From: Marinobacter panjinensis
GTDB lineage: Bacteria > Pseudomonadota > Gammaproteobacteria > Pseudomonadales > Oleiphilaceae
Direction of reading: 5' to 3'
Assembly (NCBI RefSeq): GCF_005298175.1
Contig: NZ_SZYH01000001.1
Location: 992,001-1,056,000, forward strand
Length of the DNA: 64,000 nt
Numbering within the stretch: the first letter of the stretch is position 1; the number at the start of each line of letters is the position of its first letter. Below the pieces are notes generated by a model. It worked only from the letters and a program-made list of their open reading frames with translations. It was not told the DNA's origin and did not search any database. Made by a program: the position numbers and the translations under genes. Shown here piece after piece: positions 10,791 through 20,674 of this stretch.

Positions 10791-10898
10791 GAGGCTGCGG
10801 GGCGGGGTGTCCCAAAACCGCTACGAGCACGTCCATGTGCGCTTGGAATTGGCCATCCATGGCCAATTACATTTTGGGACACCCCGCCCCGCAGCCTC
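10791..10898 (+). repeat. Hairpin element A: perfect 27-bp unique arms around a conserved 54-nt core
   Basis: The outer arms 10791-10817 and 10872-10898 are perfectly complementary over 27 bp. Between them lies a 54-nt core (10818-10871) that is 51/54 identical to the core of element B in the opposite orientation. The core folds into GCAC-GTCCAT-GTGC and then a 10-bp inner hairpin, AATTGGCCAT with a CC loop. Outer arms match element B at only about 15 of 27 positions. It lies 53 nt beyond the pyk stop. There is no clear T-tract, so a terminator role is possible but unproven. Confidence 0.85.
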
Positions 10899-10939
10899 TG
10901 TTTTAACCTATCTGATATCGCCCGGCTGCTGCATTTACC

Positions 10940-11024
10940 GTAGGTCGGATTAGCGAAGCGTAATCCGACAAATGGCAACGATACGAAACACAACGTCGGA
11001 TTACGCTTCGCTAATCCGACCTAC
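10940..11024. repeat. REP-like 30-bp inverted repeat pair
   Basis: GTAGGTCGGATTAGCGAAGC at 10940 begins a 30-nt arm whose exact reverse complement lies at 10995-11024, separated by 25 nt. Each arm is itself a small hairpin around GCGAAGC. A second pair of the same family is at 31064-31157. Similar GTAGGTCGGATTA repeats are widespread dispersed intergenic sequences in gammaproteobacteria. Confidence 0.85.
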
Positions 11025-11070
11025 ATTTATTAGTGAAGCACCAAAGGCGTTATCATCAGGGTCAGATCAA

Positions 11071-11178
11071 GCGGTTGGTGGTAGGGTCGTTCGGGAATGT
11101 AATTGGCCATGGATGGCCAATTCCAAGCGCACAGGGAGGTGCTCGTAGCGTTTCCCGAACGACCCTACCACCAACCGC
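11071..11178 (-). repeat. Hairpin element B: perfect 27-bp unique arms around the conserved 54-nt core, inverted
   Basis: Arms 11071-11097 and 11152-11178 pair perfectly over 27 bp and enclose a 54-nt core. On the minus strand the core differs from element A at only three positions, and the first mini-loop is CTCCCT instead of GTCCAT with its GCAC/GTGC stem kept. The element lies 38 nt beyond the eda stop and points the same way as eda. With element A and the REP pair it fills nearly all of the 479-nt gap between convergent pyk and eda, where no gene is visible. Confidence 0.85.
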
Positions 11179-11216
11179 GAACGCCCCGATATTTCAGGCT
11201 ACAACCCGCAGATAAC

Positions 11217-11864
11217 TCACAGGTCAGCGAGACTCCCGCGGACAATCTCGGAAATCTGATCCCAGTCGCCCGCGGAAACGGCATCACCCGGCGTCAACCA
11301 GGTACCACCAACGGCAGCCACGTTGTCCAGCGCCAGATAGTCCTTGGCAGTGTTCCGACGTATGCCGCCTGTCGGGCAAAAGGTGACGTCCGGGAAAGGA
11401 CCGGAGAAGGCTTTCAGGGCCGGGATGCCGCCAGAGACTTCCGCCGGGAAGAACTTGAACTCCCGGTAGCCCAGATTGTAGCCCACCATCAGTTCGGAAA
11501 TGGTCGCGATGCCAGGCAGTAACGGGGCCTCAGACGTGACACCAAACTCCAGGATGGACTCGGTGACGCCCGGCGTAATCACGAACTGGGCGCCGGCGGC
11601 TTCTACCTGGCGATACTGGGCAATGCTGGTGACCGTGCCCGCACCCACCCAGGCATCCGGGATGGCTTTTCTTACCTGCTCGATGGCTTTGACGCCATAG
11701 GGCGTGCGCAGGGTAATTTCCAGAACGCGGATGCCGCCATCAACCAGGGCCTTGCATAACGGCAATGCCTGATCCGGATCGTTAATGGTGATCACCGGTA
11801 TCAAAGGCGAGGCACTCAGCACCGACCGGACACGCTCGCGGTGAAAGTCAGACAATTGGTTCAT
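11217..11864 (-). CDS. eda: KDPG/KHG aldolase
   Basis: Cleaves 2-keto-3-deoxy-6-phosphogluconate to pyruvate and glyceraldehyde 3-phosphate. The 215 residues match the class I aldolase family. IRVLEITLRT carries the catalytic glutamate, and EFKFFPAE carries the Schiff-base lysine (Lys137). FCPTGGI is the phosphate-binding strip. It is the last gene of a zwf-pgl-eda operon, 38 nt after pgl. Confidence 0.96.
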   Translation of the reverse strand: MNQLSDFHRERVRSVLSASPLIPVITINDPDQALPLCKALVDGGIRVLEITLRTPYGVKAIEQVRKAIPDAWVGAGTVTSIAQYRQVEAAGAQFVITPGVTESILEFGVTSEAPLLPGIATISELMVGYNLGYREFKFFPAEVSGGIPALKAFSGPFPDVTFCPTGGIRRNTAKDYLALDNVAAVGGTWLTPGDAVSAGDWDQISEIVRGSLADL

Positions 11865-11902
11865 AATTTTCTCCGGTAAAACAATTCAGTCGCCAGCGAC
11901 GC

Positions 11903-12622
11903 TCAGGCGCTCCAGAAAATCTGCAGGCCGGGCTTGAGGAAGGCGCGGATGGGCATTTCCTTGACCTGCGAGATGTCACTGCAGGCAGCCTGCAGGGTTT
12001 TCAGCTTGTCATCGCCTTTCAGGTGCAACGCCGTGAAACCTGCCTGATTCAGCGCCCTCAGGGTCAGCGTAATGCGTTTCCGGGGCTGGGAAGGCGGTGT
12101 CATCGGCGCCACGATAGCGGCCGAATCGGTATCAAGCGCCTCATCCAGCTCGGGCGCGTCCGGAAACAGGGAGGCGGTATGGCCATCATTGCCCATGCCC
12201 AGAATCAGCACATCCAGTGGCAGATGAAGGTCGGCAAGCGCCCTTTCCACAGCTGCGAGGCCATCAGCCGGGGTATCACCGGGCCGTTTGAGCGACAGGT
12301 AATTCGCTTCCGATGCCGGCCCCTGAAGCAGGTTTTCCTTGACCAGTCGAGTATTACTGTCGTCATCGTCTTCCGGTACCCAGCGTTCATCCGCCAGCAA
12401 TACATCGACTCTTGCCCAGTCCAGCGGTTTTTCTCGCAATGCCTCAAAGAACGGCAGCGGCGTGGAGCCCCCAGACACCACAAGGCTGGCCCGGGGCGCG
12501 ATCAACAGCCGTTCAGCAAGGTGTTTGGCAACGGCATCTGCCAGTGCCAGCGCGGCATCGCCAGGGGTATCAAAAAAGTGCGCATCCACCGCATCCGGCA
12601 GATTCAGGTCATGCATCTTCAT
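11903..12622 (-). CDS. pgl: 6-Phosphogluconolactonase
   Basis: Hydrolyses 6-phosphogluconolactone to 6-phosphogluconate between Zwf and Edd. It is a DevB/SOL-type lactonase of about 239 residues, with [16 protein letters not shown] (sugar-phosphate binding), [15 protein letters not shown] and [20 protein letters not shown]. The start at 12622 is preceded at five bases by GGAGGAG; an ATG five codons upstream lacks such a site. The start overlaps the zwf stop by 14 nt, indicating coupling. Confidence 0.94.
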   Translation of the reverse strand: MKMHDLNLPDAVDAHFFDTPGDAALALADAVAKHLAERLLIAPRASLVVSGGSTPLPFFEALREKPLDWARVDVLLADERWVPEDDDDSNTRLVKENLLQGPASEANYLSLKRPGDTPADGLAAVERALADLHLPLDVLILGMGNDGHTASLFPDAPELDEALDTDSAAIVAPMTPPSQPRKRITLTLRALNQAGFTALHLKGDDKLKTLQAACSDISQVKEMPIRAFLKPGLQIFWSA

Positions 12623-14084
12623 ACCAGCTCCTCCCATCCCGGGTAATCATGGCAATAGAGGCAACCGGGCCCCAGGTACCGGCAGCGTATCGCTTCGGTG
12701 GCTGCCCGCTGTCGTCCCAGTTGCGCATGATCTGATCGACCCATTGCCAGGCGTGTTCCACTTCGTCACGACGGACAAACAGGTACTGGTTGCCTTTCAT
12801 GACCTCCCACAGCAGTCGTTCATAGGCATCAGGAATACGATCCGTTTCAAAGGTTTCCGAGAAGGTCAGTTCCAGTGGCCCCTGGCGTAAACGCATGCCT
12901 TTGTCCAGCCCCTGATCCTTGGTAAGGATCTGCAAGGACATGCCCTCGTCCGGCTGCAGGCGGATAATGAGTTTGTTGTTGGCCAGGTGTTTCTGGTCCG
13001 GATCAAAGATGTAGTGGGGAGCCGGCTTGAAGTGAATGATAATCTGCGACAGCTTCTCCGGCAGACGCTTGCCCGTACGGATATAGAAAGGCACGCCGGA
13101 CCAGCGCCAGTTATCAATTTCAGCTTTCAGGGCCACAAAGGTTTCGGTTTTGCTACGCTTGATAGCCCCCTCTTCCTCCAGATAGCCGGGCACCGGCTTG
13201 CCGCCACTGGTGCCTGCCGTGTACTGGCCGCGTACCACGTGGGTATCCATCAGGTCTGGCGTTATCCGGCGCAGCGCCTTCAATACCTTTACTTTTTCGT
13301 TACGGATACTGTCGGCAGACAGGTCTGAAGGCGGATCCATAGCAATCAGGCACAACAGTTGAAGGAGGTGGTTCTGCACCATGTCGCGGACCTGGCCGGC
13401 CTTGTCGAAATAGCCCCAACGGCCCTCTATGCCGACACTTTCCGCCACCGAAATCTCCACGTGGGAGATGTGGTTCTGATCCCACTGGGAGGCAAACAGG
13501 TTATTGGCGAAACGCAGCGCGATCAGGTTCTGAACCGTTTCCTTGCCCAGGTAATGATCAATACGGAACAGCTGGTTCTCGTTATAGACTTCACCCAGCT
13601 CATCATTGATGACCTTGGAAGATTCCAGGTCGTGGCCGATCGGCTTCTCAACCACTACTCTTGTGTCCCGATCGCAACAGCCATTGCTCCGCAGATTGCG
13701 AGCAATAATCCCGTACATTGACGGCGGGGTCGCCATATAGACGATCAGGTTGCTGGACTCGGTGCTGCGCCAATCGTTAAGAACGCTGTACCCCTCGGGG
13801 TTGGTAAAGTCGAGAAACTGGTAATCGACCCGCTGCAGGAACTGTTCTGCCAGGCTCGCGTCGAACTCGTCTTTTTTCACATGCTCTTTCAGCTTGTCAA
13901 AAAGGATCTTGCGAACTTCACCGGCGTCGGCCTTGTTTCTCGCGATGGCAAGAATACGGCTACCTTCGTGGAGCAACCCGGCGCGCTCCAACTGGTAAAG
14001 GGCGGGAAAGAGTTTGCGTTGCGCCAGGTCGCCCAGTGCTCCAAACATCATCAGGTCACAGCGGGTATTTATCGGGTCAGCCAT
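12609..14084 (-). CDS. zwf: Glucose-6-phosphate 1-dehydrogenase
   Basis: Oxidises glucose 6-phosphate with NAD(P), the entry to the ED and pentose phosphate routes. About 491 residues from [10 protein letters not shown]. The dinucleotide motif [20 protein letters not shown] is at the N-terminus and the active-site signature [13 protein letters not shown] is present. The start at 14084 has AAGGGA upstream; an in-frame ATG 16 codons earlier is not supported. It is the first gene of zwf-pgl-eda and divergent from hexR. Confidence 0.96.
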   Translation of the reverse strand: MADPINTRCDLMMFGALGDLAQRKLFPALYQLERAGLLHEGSRILAIARNKADAGEVRKILFDKLKEHVKKDEFDASLAEQFLQRVDYQFLDFTNPEGYSVLNDWRSTESSNLIVYMATPPSMYGIIARNLRSNGCCDRDTRVVVEKPIGHDLESSKVINDELGEVYNENQLFRIDHYLGKETVQNLIALRFANNLFASQWDQNHISHVEISVAESVGIEGRWGYFDKAGQVRDMVQNHLLQLLCLIAMDPPSDLSADSIRNEKVKVLKALRRITPDLMDTHVVRGQYTAGTSGGKPVPGYLEEEGAIKRSKTETFVALKAEIDNWRWSGVPFYIRTGKRLPEKLSQIIIHFKPAPHYIFDPDQKHLANNKLIIRLQPDEGMSLQILTKDQGLDKGMRLRQGPLELTFSETFETDRIPDAYERLLWEVMKGNQYLFVRRDEVEHAWQWVDQIMRNWDDSGQPPKRYAAGTWGPVASIAMITRDGRSWYEDA

Positions 14085-14147
14085 CGGTTCCCTTCTCTCT
14101 TTATTTTTTGTGCAGAACGGCATCGCTTGCACAACTCAAGGCATCAA

Positions 14148-14164
14148 TGTAGTAATTTTATGCA
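14148..14164. promoter_or_regulatory. Putative HexR box between zwf and hexR
   Basis: TGTAGTAATTTTATGCA is an imperfect AT-rich palindrome 64 nt upstream of zwf. Its first eight bases equal those of the box in the edd/gap promoter read in reverse. A further TTTACTAC half-site lies near 14219. HexR autoregulation and control of zwf are known for the family; occupation here is inferred. Confidence 0.55.
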
Positions 14165-14301
14165 AATAATGACACCTGAAACGAAATTTTCCAAGGATAT
14201 TTTCCAATTAATGATACGTTTACTACCACAAATTGCCATAAAACGCGCTATAATCAGCGCGGATTTTGACAAGAAAGCCGATAATTCAGGGAGTACTTCC
14301 A

Positions 14302-15171
14302 ATGGCTGCCAATCAGGCGCAACGCGACGACAATCTGCTCGAAGATATCCAGCTGAGACTGGACACTCTTAACAAATCCGAGCGCAAGGTTGCCGAGGCA
14401 ATTCTTCGCGACCCCAGCGCCGCAACCCGATACAGCATTGCTGCACTGGCCCGGGCCGCTGACGTCAGCGAACCTACCGTCAACCGGTTTTGCCGCGGGT
14501 TTTCCGCCACCGGCTTTCCTGATTTCAAAATACGCCTTGCCCAGAGTATAGCCACTGGAACTCCCTACATCGGCCAGAATGTAGAGCCCGATGATACGGT
14601 GGCAGAGTTTGCCGACAAAATCATGCTGAGCACCATCGCCAGCCTGGACAAGGCACGCCAGGCGCTTGACCCCAAGGCGCTGTCTGCTGCCATTGATTAC
14701 CTGATTCAGGCCAAACAGATCAATTTCTTTGGCATGGGAGGGTCTGCCCCCGTCGCCATGGATGCCCAGCACAAGTTCTTCCGATTTAATATCCCGGTGA
14801 TGTCCTACGACGATGCACTGATGCAGCGCATGGTTGCCGCCGGCTGCACCACGGGCGATGTTATCGTACTGATTTCCTACACCGGGCGTACCCGCGAAAC
14901 CGTGGAGATCGCCCAGCAGGCCAGAAACAACGGTGCCACTGTGATCGGCATTACCATGCCCGGATCGCCGCTTGCCGAGGCCTGCACGGTGGTTATAGAG
15001 GTCACTGCCCCGGAAGACACCGAAGTCTATATGCCCATGTCGTCCCGCATTATTCACCTTACCGTGATCGATATTCTGGCCACAGGCGTCACCCTGAAAC
15101 GCGGCGCAGACTTCCTGGGCCACCTGAAAAAGATCAAGGAAAGCCTGAAGCCGACGCGGTTTCCGGTGTAG
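14302..15171 (+). CDS. hexR: HexR transcriptional regulator of hexose catabolism (RpiR family)
   Basis: KDPG-responsive regulator of ED-pathway genes. The N-terminal RpiR helix-turn-helix ([20 protein letters not shown]) is followed by a SIS sugar-phosphate domain ([20 protein letters not shown], then [19 protein letters not shown]). The start at 14302 is preceded at eight bases by AGGGAG, giving 290 residues, the usual HexR length; an ATG 12 codons upstream is in frame but unsupported. Divergent from zwf-pgl-eda. Confidence 0.93.
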   Translation: MAANQAQRDDNLLEDIQLRLDTLNKSERKVAEAILRDPSAATRYSIAALARAADVSEPTVNRFCRGFSATGFPDFKIRLAQSIATGTPYIGQNVEPDDTVAEFADKIMLSTIASLDKARQALDPKALSAAIDYLIQAKQINFFGMGGSAPVAMDAQHKFFRFNIPVMSYDDALMQRMVAAGCTTGDVIVLISYTGRTRETVEIAQQARNNGATVIGITMPGSPLAEACTVVIEVTAPEDTEVYMPMSSRIIHLTVIDILATGVTLKRGADFLGHLKKIKESLKPTRFPV

Positions 15172-15181
15172 CAAAACCTCG

Positions 15182-15254
15182 GATCATCCCCGAAAAGTCA
15201 ATGATTTGCTGACTCATCCTTCTACGCCCCTCCTCCCCCTGAAAACTCACCCCC
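15182..15254 (-). promoter_or_regulatory. Cluster of MalT-box-like sequences upstream of the porin-pullulanase genes
   Basis: The 275-nt gap before the porin contains, on the minus strand, GGGGAGGAGG (15229-15238), a full match to the MalT box GGGGAKGAGG. It also has GGGGATGATC (15182-15191) and GGGGGTGAGT (15245-15254), each matching 8 of 10. MalT activates lamB and pulA in enterobacteria. No malT gene is in the window and the region is C-rich, so chance is possible. Confidence 0.35.
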
Positions 15255-15446
15255 CTTTTTCTTCAGGGCGGAGGATGTACTCATCTTCCGGTTACAGGAC
15301 TATGAAATCCGGTTTCCCAATGTCTGATTGGCAGAAGCTGCTATCACGGAAGCCGGAGGTCCGAGCCGGAACAAGCTGTCCCCTGGCAGAGTGTCCGGAA
15401 CTCCGCTTCCCTGACATTCAAAAAAGACAAAAAGCACAGGACACAG

Positions 15447-16775
15447 ATGATGCAAAACAAAAAGCGCTTTTTCCCGAACAAACTCCCGCTGGCTGCTGCC
15501 GTGACAGCAGCCATCATGGCCACTCCGGCCATTGCAGTTGATTTTCACGGTTACTCCCGTGCCGGTGTTTCAACCAACATCGGCAGTGGCGGCGAGCAGA
15601 CCTGCTTCGGCAGCGGTGCTACCGGTCATTACGTTGGCCGTCTCGCCGATGAGTGCGACACCTACGCAGAGCTGGGCCTGGGTGATGAACTCTTCAGCGA
15701 GGACGGAAAGACCTTCCGTTTTGACTCCATGCTGGCCTATAGCGCCAATCGTCAGGGCAACGACTATCAGGCCCTGAACGGCGGAAACAACATCAACAAC
15801 GTTGATTTCGACAGCAACGAAGTCGGACGCAACAGTTCTGACCCTTATGGCGGCGGCGATATCGCTCTTCGCCAGCTCTACGTGTCTGCCAATAACGTCA
15901 TCGAATCCCTGCCTGGTGCGACACTCTGGGCCGGCAAGCGCTTCTACAAGCGTAAGGATATCCACCATCTCGACCTGTTCTATCTCAGCAACTCCGGCTA
16001 CGGTGCCGGTATCGAGAACATCCAGGCGGGCGCCGGTCAGCTGTCTGTCGCCTACACCAACTCAGACACCAGTGATGGCGACAATCTTGTCCAGAACAAC
16101 AAGATGGATGTTCGCTATGCGTTCCCGCTTGCAGGCGGTCACAATCTCGAGCTGATTGGCATCTACGCCATGGCGGATCTCACCGATGCCCAGCAGGACG
16201 CAGGCATTGAAGATGAAGACGGCTATTTCGTCATGGCAGAGATCTCTTCCGGCATCATGGGCGGCTTCAACAAGTTTGCGCTCCAGTACGGTGCCGACTC
16301 CATGGGCTTTACCAACGCCGAAAATGCCAGTGGTGGCCGGGTTGATAACGCCAACGTGGCAGGCTACTTCGAGTCCAGCTGGCGCATTCTGAACCACGGC
16401 GTTATCAAACTGGGCGGTGACTGGGAACTTGGTCACTCAGTGGTCTATGAAGAGGCCGAGTCACACGATCCGGCTGCCAAAGATGGTGAGCGCCTGAGCA
16501 TTGTGGCCCGCCCGACCTATAACTGGTCACCGGTCATGAGTACCGCCATTGAGGTGGGCTACAGCGACACCGACCGCCCCTGGTTCGCAGAGTCCCAGGA
16601 CCTGGGCAAATTCGCAGTGGCGCAGCAGTGGCAGGCCGGCCCGGGCTACTGGGCGCGCCCGGTTATTCGCGCCTACGCGGCAACCTTCTTCGGTGACGAA
16701 GCCGAGAATGCCCGTGGCGGCGAAGGCATCGATGGCGACATCCAGGTCGGTGCCCAGATCGAAGCCTGGTGGTAA
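15447..16775 (+). CDS. Maltoporin-like carbohydrate porin (LamB family)
   Basis: Outer-membrane channel, probably for maltodextrins. The 442 residues are close to E. coli LamB precursor. A signal peptide (basic KKR, hydrophobic AAAVTAAIMA, cleavage after TPAIA at about residue 30) leads into VDFHGYSRAGVS, the LamB N-terminal strand. CFGSGATGHYVGRLADEC, GKRFYKRKDIHHLDLFYLSN and a C-terminus ending in Trp (QVGAQIEAWW) fit LamB. An AGGA site precedes tandem ATGs. It lies directly before a pullulanase and is followed by a strong terminator. Confidence 0.9.
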   Translation: MMQNKKRFFPNKLPLAAAVTAAIMATPAIAVDFHGYSRAGVSTNIGSGGEQTCFGSGATGHYVGRLADECDTYAELGLGDELFSEDGKTFRFDSMLAYSANRQGNDYQALNGGNNINNVDFDSNEVGRNSSDPYGGGDIALRQLYVSANNVIESLPGATLWAGKRFYKRKDIHHLDLFYLSNSGYGAGIENIQAGAGQLSVAYTNSDTSDGDNLVQNNKMDVRYAFPLAGGHNLELIGIYAMADLTDAQQDAGIEDEDGYFVMAEISSGIMGGFNKFALQYGADSMGFTNAENASGGRVDNANVAGYFESSWRILNHGVIKLGGDWELGHSVVYEEAESHDPAAKDGERLSIVARPTYNWSPVMSTAIEVGYSDTDRPWFAESQDLGKFAVAQQWQAGPGYWARPVIRAYAATFFGDEAENARGGEGIDGDIQVGAQIEAWW

Positions 16776-16811
16776 GGCTCTAAACTCCACACTCTCTCGT
16801 TGGACCTCTTT

Positions 16812-16839
16812 GGGCCGGCTTTAAAGCCGGCCCTTTTTT
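16812..16839 (+). terminator. Rho-independent terminator after the porin gene
   Basis: GGGCCGGCTTTAAAGCCGGCCC, which is 22 nt long as an unbroken hairpin (arms GGGCCGGCTTT and AAAGCCGGCCC), is followed by six T. It sits 37 nt after the porin stop and would separate it at least partly from the pullulanase gene. Confidence 0.85.
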
Positions 16840-17019
16840 GTGGGCACTCCCCTTTTTTCTACTCCCCATACTCCCCACGAACTACGCCTGCAAAAGTCTG
16901 CTGCTGAAGGATGTGCCCTGCCCGGGTTCGCGCAACCATGAAACCGTGACGTTGTGCGCCGGTGTTGCCAGTGCGCACGTTACCTTTCGAACAACAACAA
17001 TGGAAAAAGGATATCCGTT

Positions 17020-20000
17020 ATGCCTGACCATAAACTGGTTGCAGGCGGCTGGGCCCTGGCGCTTTCGCTGGCCCTTGTCGGTTGCAACTCCGGTAGCAGC
17101 AACTCGCCTTCGGATCCCGACGATTCCGGAGGTGGCGACTCAACCGCCCTGCTGGAACCCGGTGAGAACGAAGCAATCCTCTATTACAAACGCCCTGAAG
17201 GTGATTACGACGGCTGGGGCCTACACCTCTGGAACGACGCAGCATCCGGGTGCGATGGGCTGGCCGAGGGAGTACCGACAGAGTGGAGCAATCCGCACCC
17301 CTATACTGGAGTCAACGACACCTACGGCGCCTACTATGTCATCCCCATGCGCGATGACGGAGACTGCATGAACTTCATCATGCACAAGGGTGACGAAAAG
17401 GACCTGGGTGGTACTGACAAGCGCTGGCACTTCGGAGCCCTGGGCAACCGCATTTTTACCCTCAGTGGTAGCGAGTTGTTGTCCCCTGATCCGATTGAAG
17501 CCGAGAGACTGACCATCAGCGGCGCCAAAGCTCACTGGCTGGATGGCAATACTCTGGTGTTTGCGGGAAGCGGCAACGCTGCCCGGGTTGAGCTTCGCTA
17601 TGATGCCAACGCAGGCATCCGTGTTGATGACGGCGACAAGACCCTTGATGGTGGAACGACCATTGCCCTGAGCGCCACAGCACTGCCGCCGGAGCTGGAA
17701 CAGGCATTCCCCCACCTGGCTGACTGGCCCGCCTACTCCGTTGATACCGACTCGCAGACCAGGGCTGAGGCGCTGCGTAGCCAACTGGTTGCAGGTACCT
17801 ACAACGCAGACGGCGAACTGACATCAGCCACTCGCCTGCAAATTCCCGGTGTATTGGACGACCTGTATGCCTACGATGGCGACCTTGGTGCCAGGGTTAA
17901 CGGTGCAGATACCGATTTTGCGGTTTGGGCACCCACGGCCAGGAATATGCGCCTGCACGTGTTCAACGCCGACGGCACCATGGTCAGTGGCTTCCCGTTA
18001 GATATGACGCGAAACAACGGCGTCTGGACGCACACCGGCAACACGGCGGATGTTGACCGTAAGTTCTACCAGTACGAGGTAACGGTCTTCCATCCTCGCA
18101 CCGATGCCATCGAAACCACGATGACCTCGGACCCTTACGCCCTCAACCTGTCAGAAAACGGGGTGTATGCCCAGGTGGTCAACCTGGCTGACAGCGACCT
18201 CAAGCCCGCCAACTGGGACACTCTGAGCACGCCACCCATGCTCGCGCCGGAAGACGTGGTGGTGTACGAAACCCATATTCGGGATTTCAGTGCCACGGAT
18301 GAAACGGTGCCTGCGGGCAATCAAGGCAAGTATGCCGCATTCACCGAAACCTTGAGCGATGGCATGGCCCACCTTGGTGCCATGGCCAATGCCGGCATCA
18401 CCCACCTCCACCTGCTGCCGACCTTTGATATTGCCACCATTAACGAAGACCCGGCGGAGGTCGTGAACATAGACGACGATTTCAGCAGGCTTTGTGACCT
18501 GTCAGACGAGGCGGCAGAAGCCTATGCAAACTATTGCACCAGCGGCAACACCATCCGCACGGTACTGGAATCATTCGACCCCACGACCGGCGATGCCCAG
18601 GCCCTGTACGGTACTTTTCGTGGCCTGGACAGCTTCAACTGGGGCTATGACCCGGTTCATTACACGGTTCCCGAGGGCAGCTATGCCTCCGATGCCGATG
18701 GTGTAACCCGGATACTGGAATTCCGCCGGATGGTGCAGTCGGCCACCACCCTGGGTCTGAATGTGGTGTTGGACGTGGTTTACAACCACACCAACGCCTC
18801 TGGCCTTGCCGACAAGTCGGTACTGGACAAGCTGGTGCCCGGCTACTATCACCGCCAGAACCCGGAGACAGGCATGGTTGAGCAGTCCACATGCTGTGAA
18901 AACACGGCCTCCGAACACCGGATGATGGAAAAGCTGATGATTGACTCCCTGGTCACCTGGACCTCCGAGTACAGCATCTCCGGTTTCCGCTTCGACCTGA
19001 TGGGGCACCATATGCTGTCCAATATGGAAAAGGCACTGGCTGCGGTAAAAGCGGTCGACCCGGACACCTACTTCTACGGTGAGGCGTGGAACTTTGGTGA
19101 GGTAGCCAACAACGCCCGTGGCACCAATGCCATCCAGGCCAACATGGCAGGCAGCGGTATTGGCTCGTTCAATGATCGATTGCGCGATGCCGTGCGCGGC
19201 GGCGGCCCGTTCGACGTCGGTGACGCCCTGCGAGCCAACCAGGGTTTTGCCAATGGCCTGTTCAGCATACCCAATGACCGCAACAGCGGCAGTGATGCGG
19301 AAAAAGAGCGGTTGTTGCAAGTCAGCGACTGGATCCGCATTGGCATCGCCGGCAGCCTTCGTGACTACGACCTGGTGACCGCAGATGGTTCCACCCGGAG
19401 CGGTGCCGAGATCGACTACAACGGCCAGAACGCCGGTTATACCAGCGATCCCCAGGAAATCGTCAATTACGTCTCCAAGCACGACAACCAGACACTCTGG
19501 GATAACAACCAGTACAAGGCGGATTTTGCCACCACACCTCAGGAGCGCGCACAGATGCAGGTCGTCGGTCTGTCAGTGCCCATTCTCAGCCAGGGCATTC
19601 CGTTCATTCATATGGGCTCGGAGCTGCTGCGCTCCAAATCCATGGAACGCGACAGCTACGACTCCGGTGACTGGTTCAACGAAGTGGACTTCAGCTACCA
19701 GGAAACTGCCTGGAACCGCGGTCTGCCCAGGCAGGACAAGGACGGCGCCAACTGGGACCTGATTACGGAGATCATCGGCCAGTTCGAGACCAGCCCCACG
19801 GCCAGCGAGATCGTTTACACCCGGGAGCAAGTGCAGAATCTGCTGTCGGTTCGCAGCAAAAGCGAGCTGTTCCGACTGCAAACGGCTGTCGACATCAGCG
19901 AACGTCTGGACTTCCACAACACCGGGCCAGACCAGCTACCGGGCGTGATCCTGTTCAGCCTGCATGACGGCCCGGACAACGGGCTGGCTGACCTGGACAG

Positions 20001-20175
20001 TGATGTCGAGCAAATAGTGGTCGTCATCAACAGCACCGGCTCAGAACAGTCCCTGGACACCAGCCTGAATGACATCTTCACCATCATGGCTGATACCTCG
20101 CCGGGCAATAACGCAGTAGCAGTGAACGGTACCTTTACGGTACCGGCACTGTCCGTCGCTGTGTTCAGCAGATAG
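17020..20175 (+). CDS. pulA: Pullulanase-type alpha-1,6-glucosidase, surface lipoprotein (GH13)
   Basis: Debranches pullulan, starch or glycogen outside the cell. It is 1051 residues long from the ATG at 17020, which has AAAAGGA eight bases upstream. A lipoprotein signal with lipobox LVGC (Cys22) and a Gly/Ser/Asp linker is followed by a CBM41-like starch-binding domain (about 45-165), the pullulanase N-terminal modules and a GH13 barrel. The catalytic residues are nucleophile Asp659 ([10 protein letters not shown]), acid Glu688 ([10 protein letters not shown]) and Asp822 ([10 protein letters not shown]). Downstream of a LamB-like porin and upstream of a small lipoprotein. Confidence 0.92.
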   Translation: MPDHKLVAGGWALALSLALVGCNSGSSNSPSDPDDSGGGDSTALLEPGENEAILYYKRPEGDYDGWGLHLWNDAASGCDGLAEGVPTEWSNPHPYTGVNDTYGAYYVIPMRDDGDCMNFIMHKGDEKDLGGTDKRWHFGALGNRIFTLSGSELLSPDPIEAERLTISGAKAHWLDGNTLVFAGSGNAARVELRYDANAGIRVDDGDKTLDGGTTIALSATALPPELEQAFPHLADWPAYSVDTDSQTRAEALRSQLVAGTYNADGELTSATRLQIPGVLDDLYAYDGDLGARVNGADTDFAVWAPTARNMRLHVFNADGTMVSGFPLDMTRNNGVWTHTGNTADVDRKFYQYEVTVFHPRTDAIETTMTSDPYALNLSENGVYAQVVNLADSDLKPANWDTLSTPPMLAPEDVVVYETHIRDFSATDETVPAGNQGKYAAFTETLSDGMAHLGAMANAGITHLHLLPTFDIATINEDPAEVVNIDDDFSRLCDLSDEAAEAYANYCTSGNTIRTVLESFDPTTGDAQALYGTFRGLDSFNWGYDPVHYTVPEGSYASDADGVTRILEFRRMVQSATTLGLNVVLDVVYNHTNASGLADKSVLDKLVPGYYHRQNPETGMVEQSTCCENTASEHRMMEKLMIDSLVTWTSEYSISGFRFDLMGHHMLSNMEKALAAVKAVDPDTYFYGEAWNFGEVANNARGTNAIQANMAGSGIGSFNDRLRDAVRGGGPFDVGDALRANQGFANGLFSIPNDRNSGSDAEKERLLQVSDWIRIGIAGSLRDYDLVTADGSTRSGAEIDYNGQNAGYTSDPQEIVNYVSKHDNQTLWDNNQYKADFATTPQERAQMQVVGLSVPILSQGIPFIHMGSELLRSKSMERDSYDSGDWFNEVDFSYQETAWNRGLPRQDKDGANWDLITEIIGQFETSPTASEIVYTREQVQNLLSVRSKSELFRLQTAVDISERLDFHNTGPDQLPGVILFSLHDGPDNGLADLDSDVEQIVVVINSTGSEQSLDTSLNDIFTIMADTSPGNNAVAVNGTFTVPALSVAVFSR

Positions 20176-20206
20176 TCGCACTATTGCGGCCATAAAGGAG
20201 AAAACC

Positions 20207-20632
20207 ATGAACAAGAAACTCACAACACTGACAATGGCTTCTGTGCTGGCGATCACCGCCGGTTGCGCCACGTCCGGCGGAAGAGATTACAGTGACTCGC
20301 TGTACCTGCGGGGCCAATTTGCCTGGTGGGATGCACTGCCGGAGTACAAGGTCAAGCAGGTGGAGAATGGCCTGTATCGAACGGAAGTTGAGCTCAAGGC
20401 TGACGGTCAGCCCTACGAGTTCAAGTTCGGCGATGCTAACTGGTCATCCGGCACCAACTGCGGGTACCTCTCCGAGGAAGACAAGGACGTGACACTGAAC
20501 GAACCGGTGAAAGCCAACTGTTCGGCCGTGTTCGAGAACTTCCGCTTCACCCCGCCGGAAACCGCTACTTATGGGTTTTACTTTGACGTTCGGGGAGAGA
20601 CACCGGAAATCTATATTGAAGAGGCAAACTGA
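20207..20632 (+). CDS. Small lipoprotein linked to pullulanase, beta-sandwich-like
   Basis: I do not recognise a named family. The 141 residues begin with a lipoprotein signal (ASVLAITAGC, Cys20). The mature part (SLYLRGQFAWWDALPEYK, then YRTEVELKADGQPYEFKFGD) resembles beta-sandwich carbohydrate-binding modules found in pullulanases, with two cysteines likely forming a disulfide. It starts 31 nt after the pullulanase stop with AAAGGAG, so it is co-transcribed. A role in binding or presenting alpha-glucan to PulA at the outer membrane is inference. Confidence 0.7.
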   Translation: MNKKLTTLTMASVLAITAGCATSGGRDYSDSLYLRGQFAWWDALPEYKVKQVENGLYRTEVELKADGQPYEFKFGDANWSSGTNCGYLSEEDKDVTLNEPVKANCSAVFENFRFTPPETATYGFYFDVRGETPEIYIEEAN

Positions 20633-20674
20633 AAGGCCCGGGGTATACCCCGGGCCCAACTCAGCGCAATACCG

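Noticed and set aside
10791..11178. CRISPR array or integron attC sites
   Set aside because: There are only two core copies here, inverted to each other, with no regular spacers, cas genes or integrase; attC sites lack perfectly paired variable outer arms.
10738..11216. Short frames in the pyk/eda gap
   Set aside because: They cross inverted repeats, have no ribosome site and encode repeat-derived sequence.
15172..15446. Riboswitch or small RNA upstream of the porin
   Set aside because: No known aptamer consensus and no clear promoter-terminator pair could be seen.
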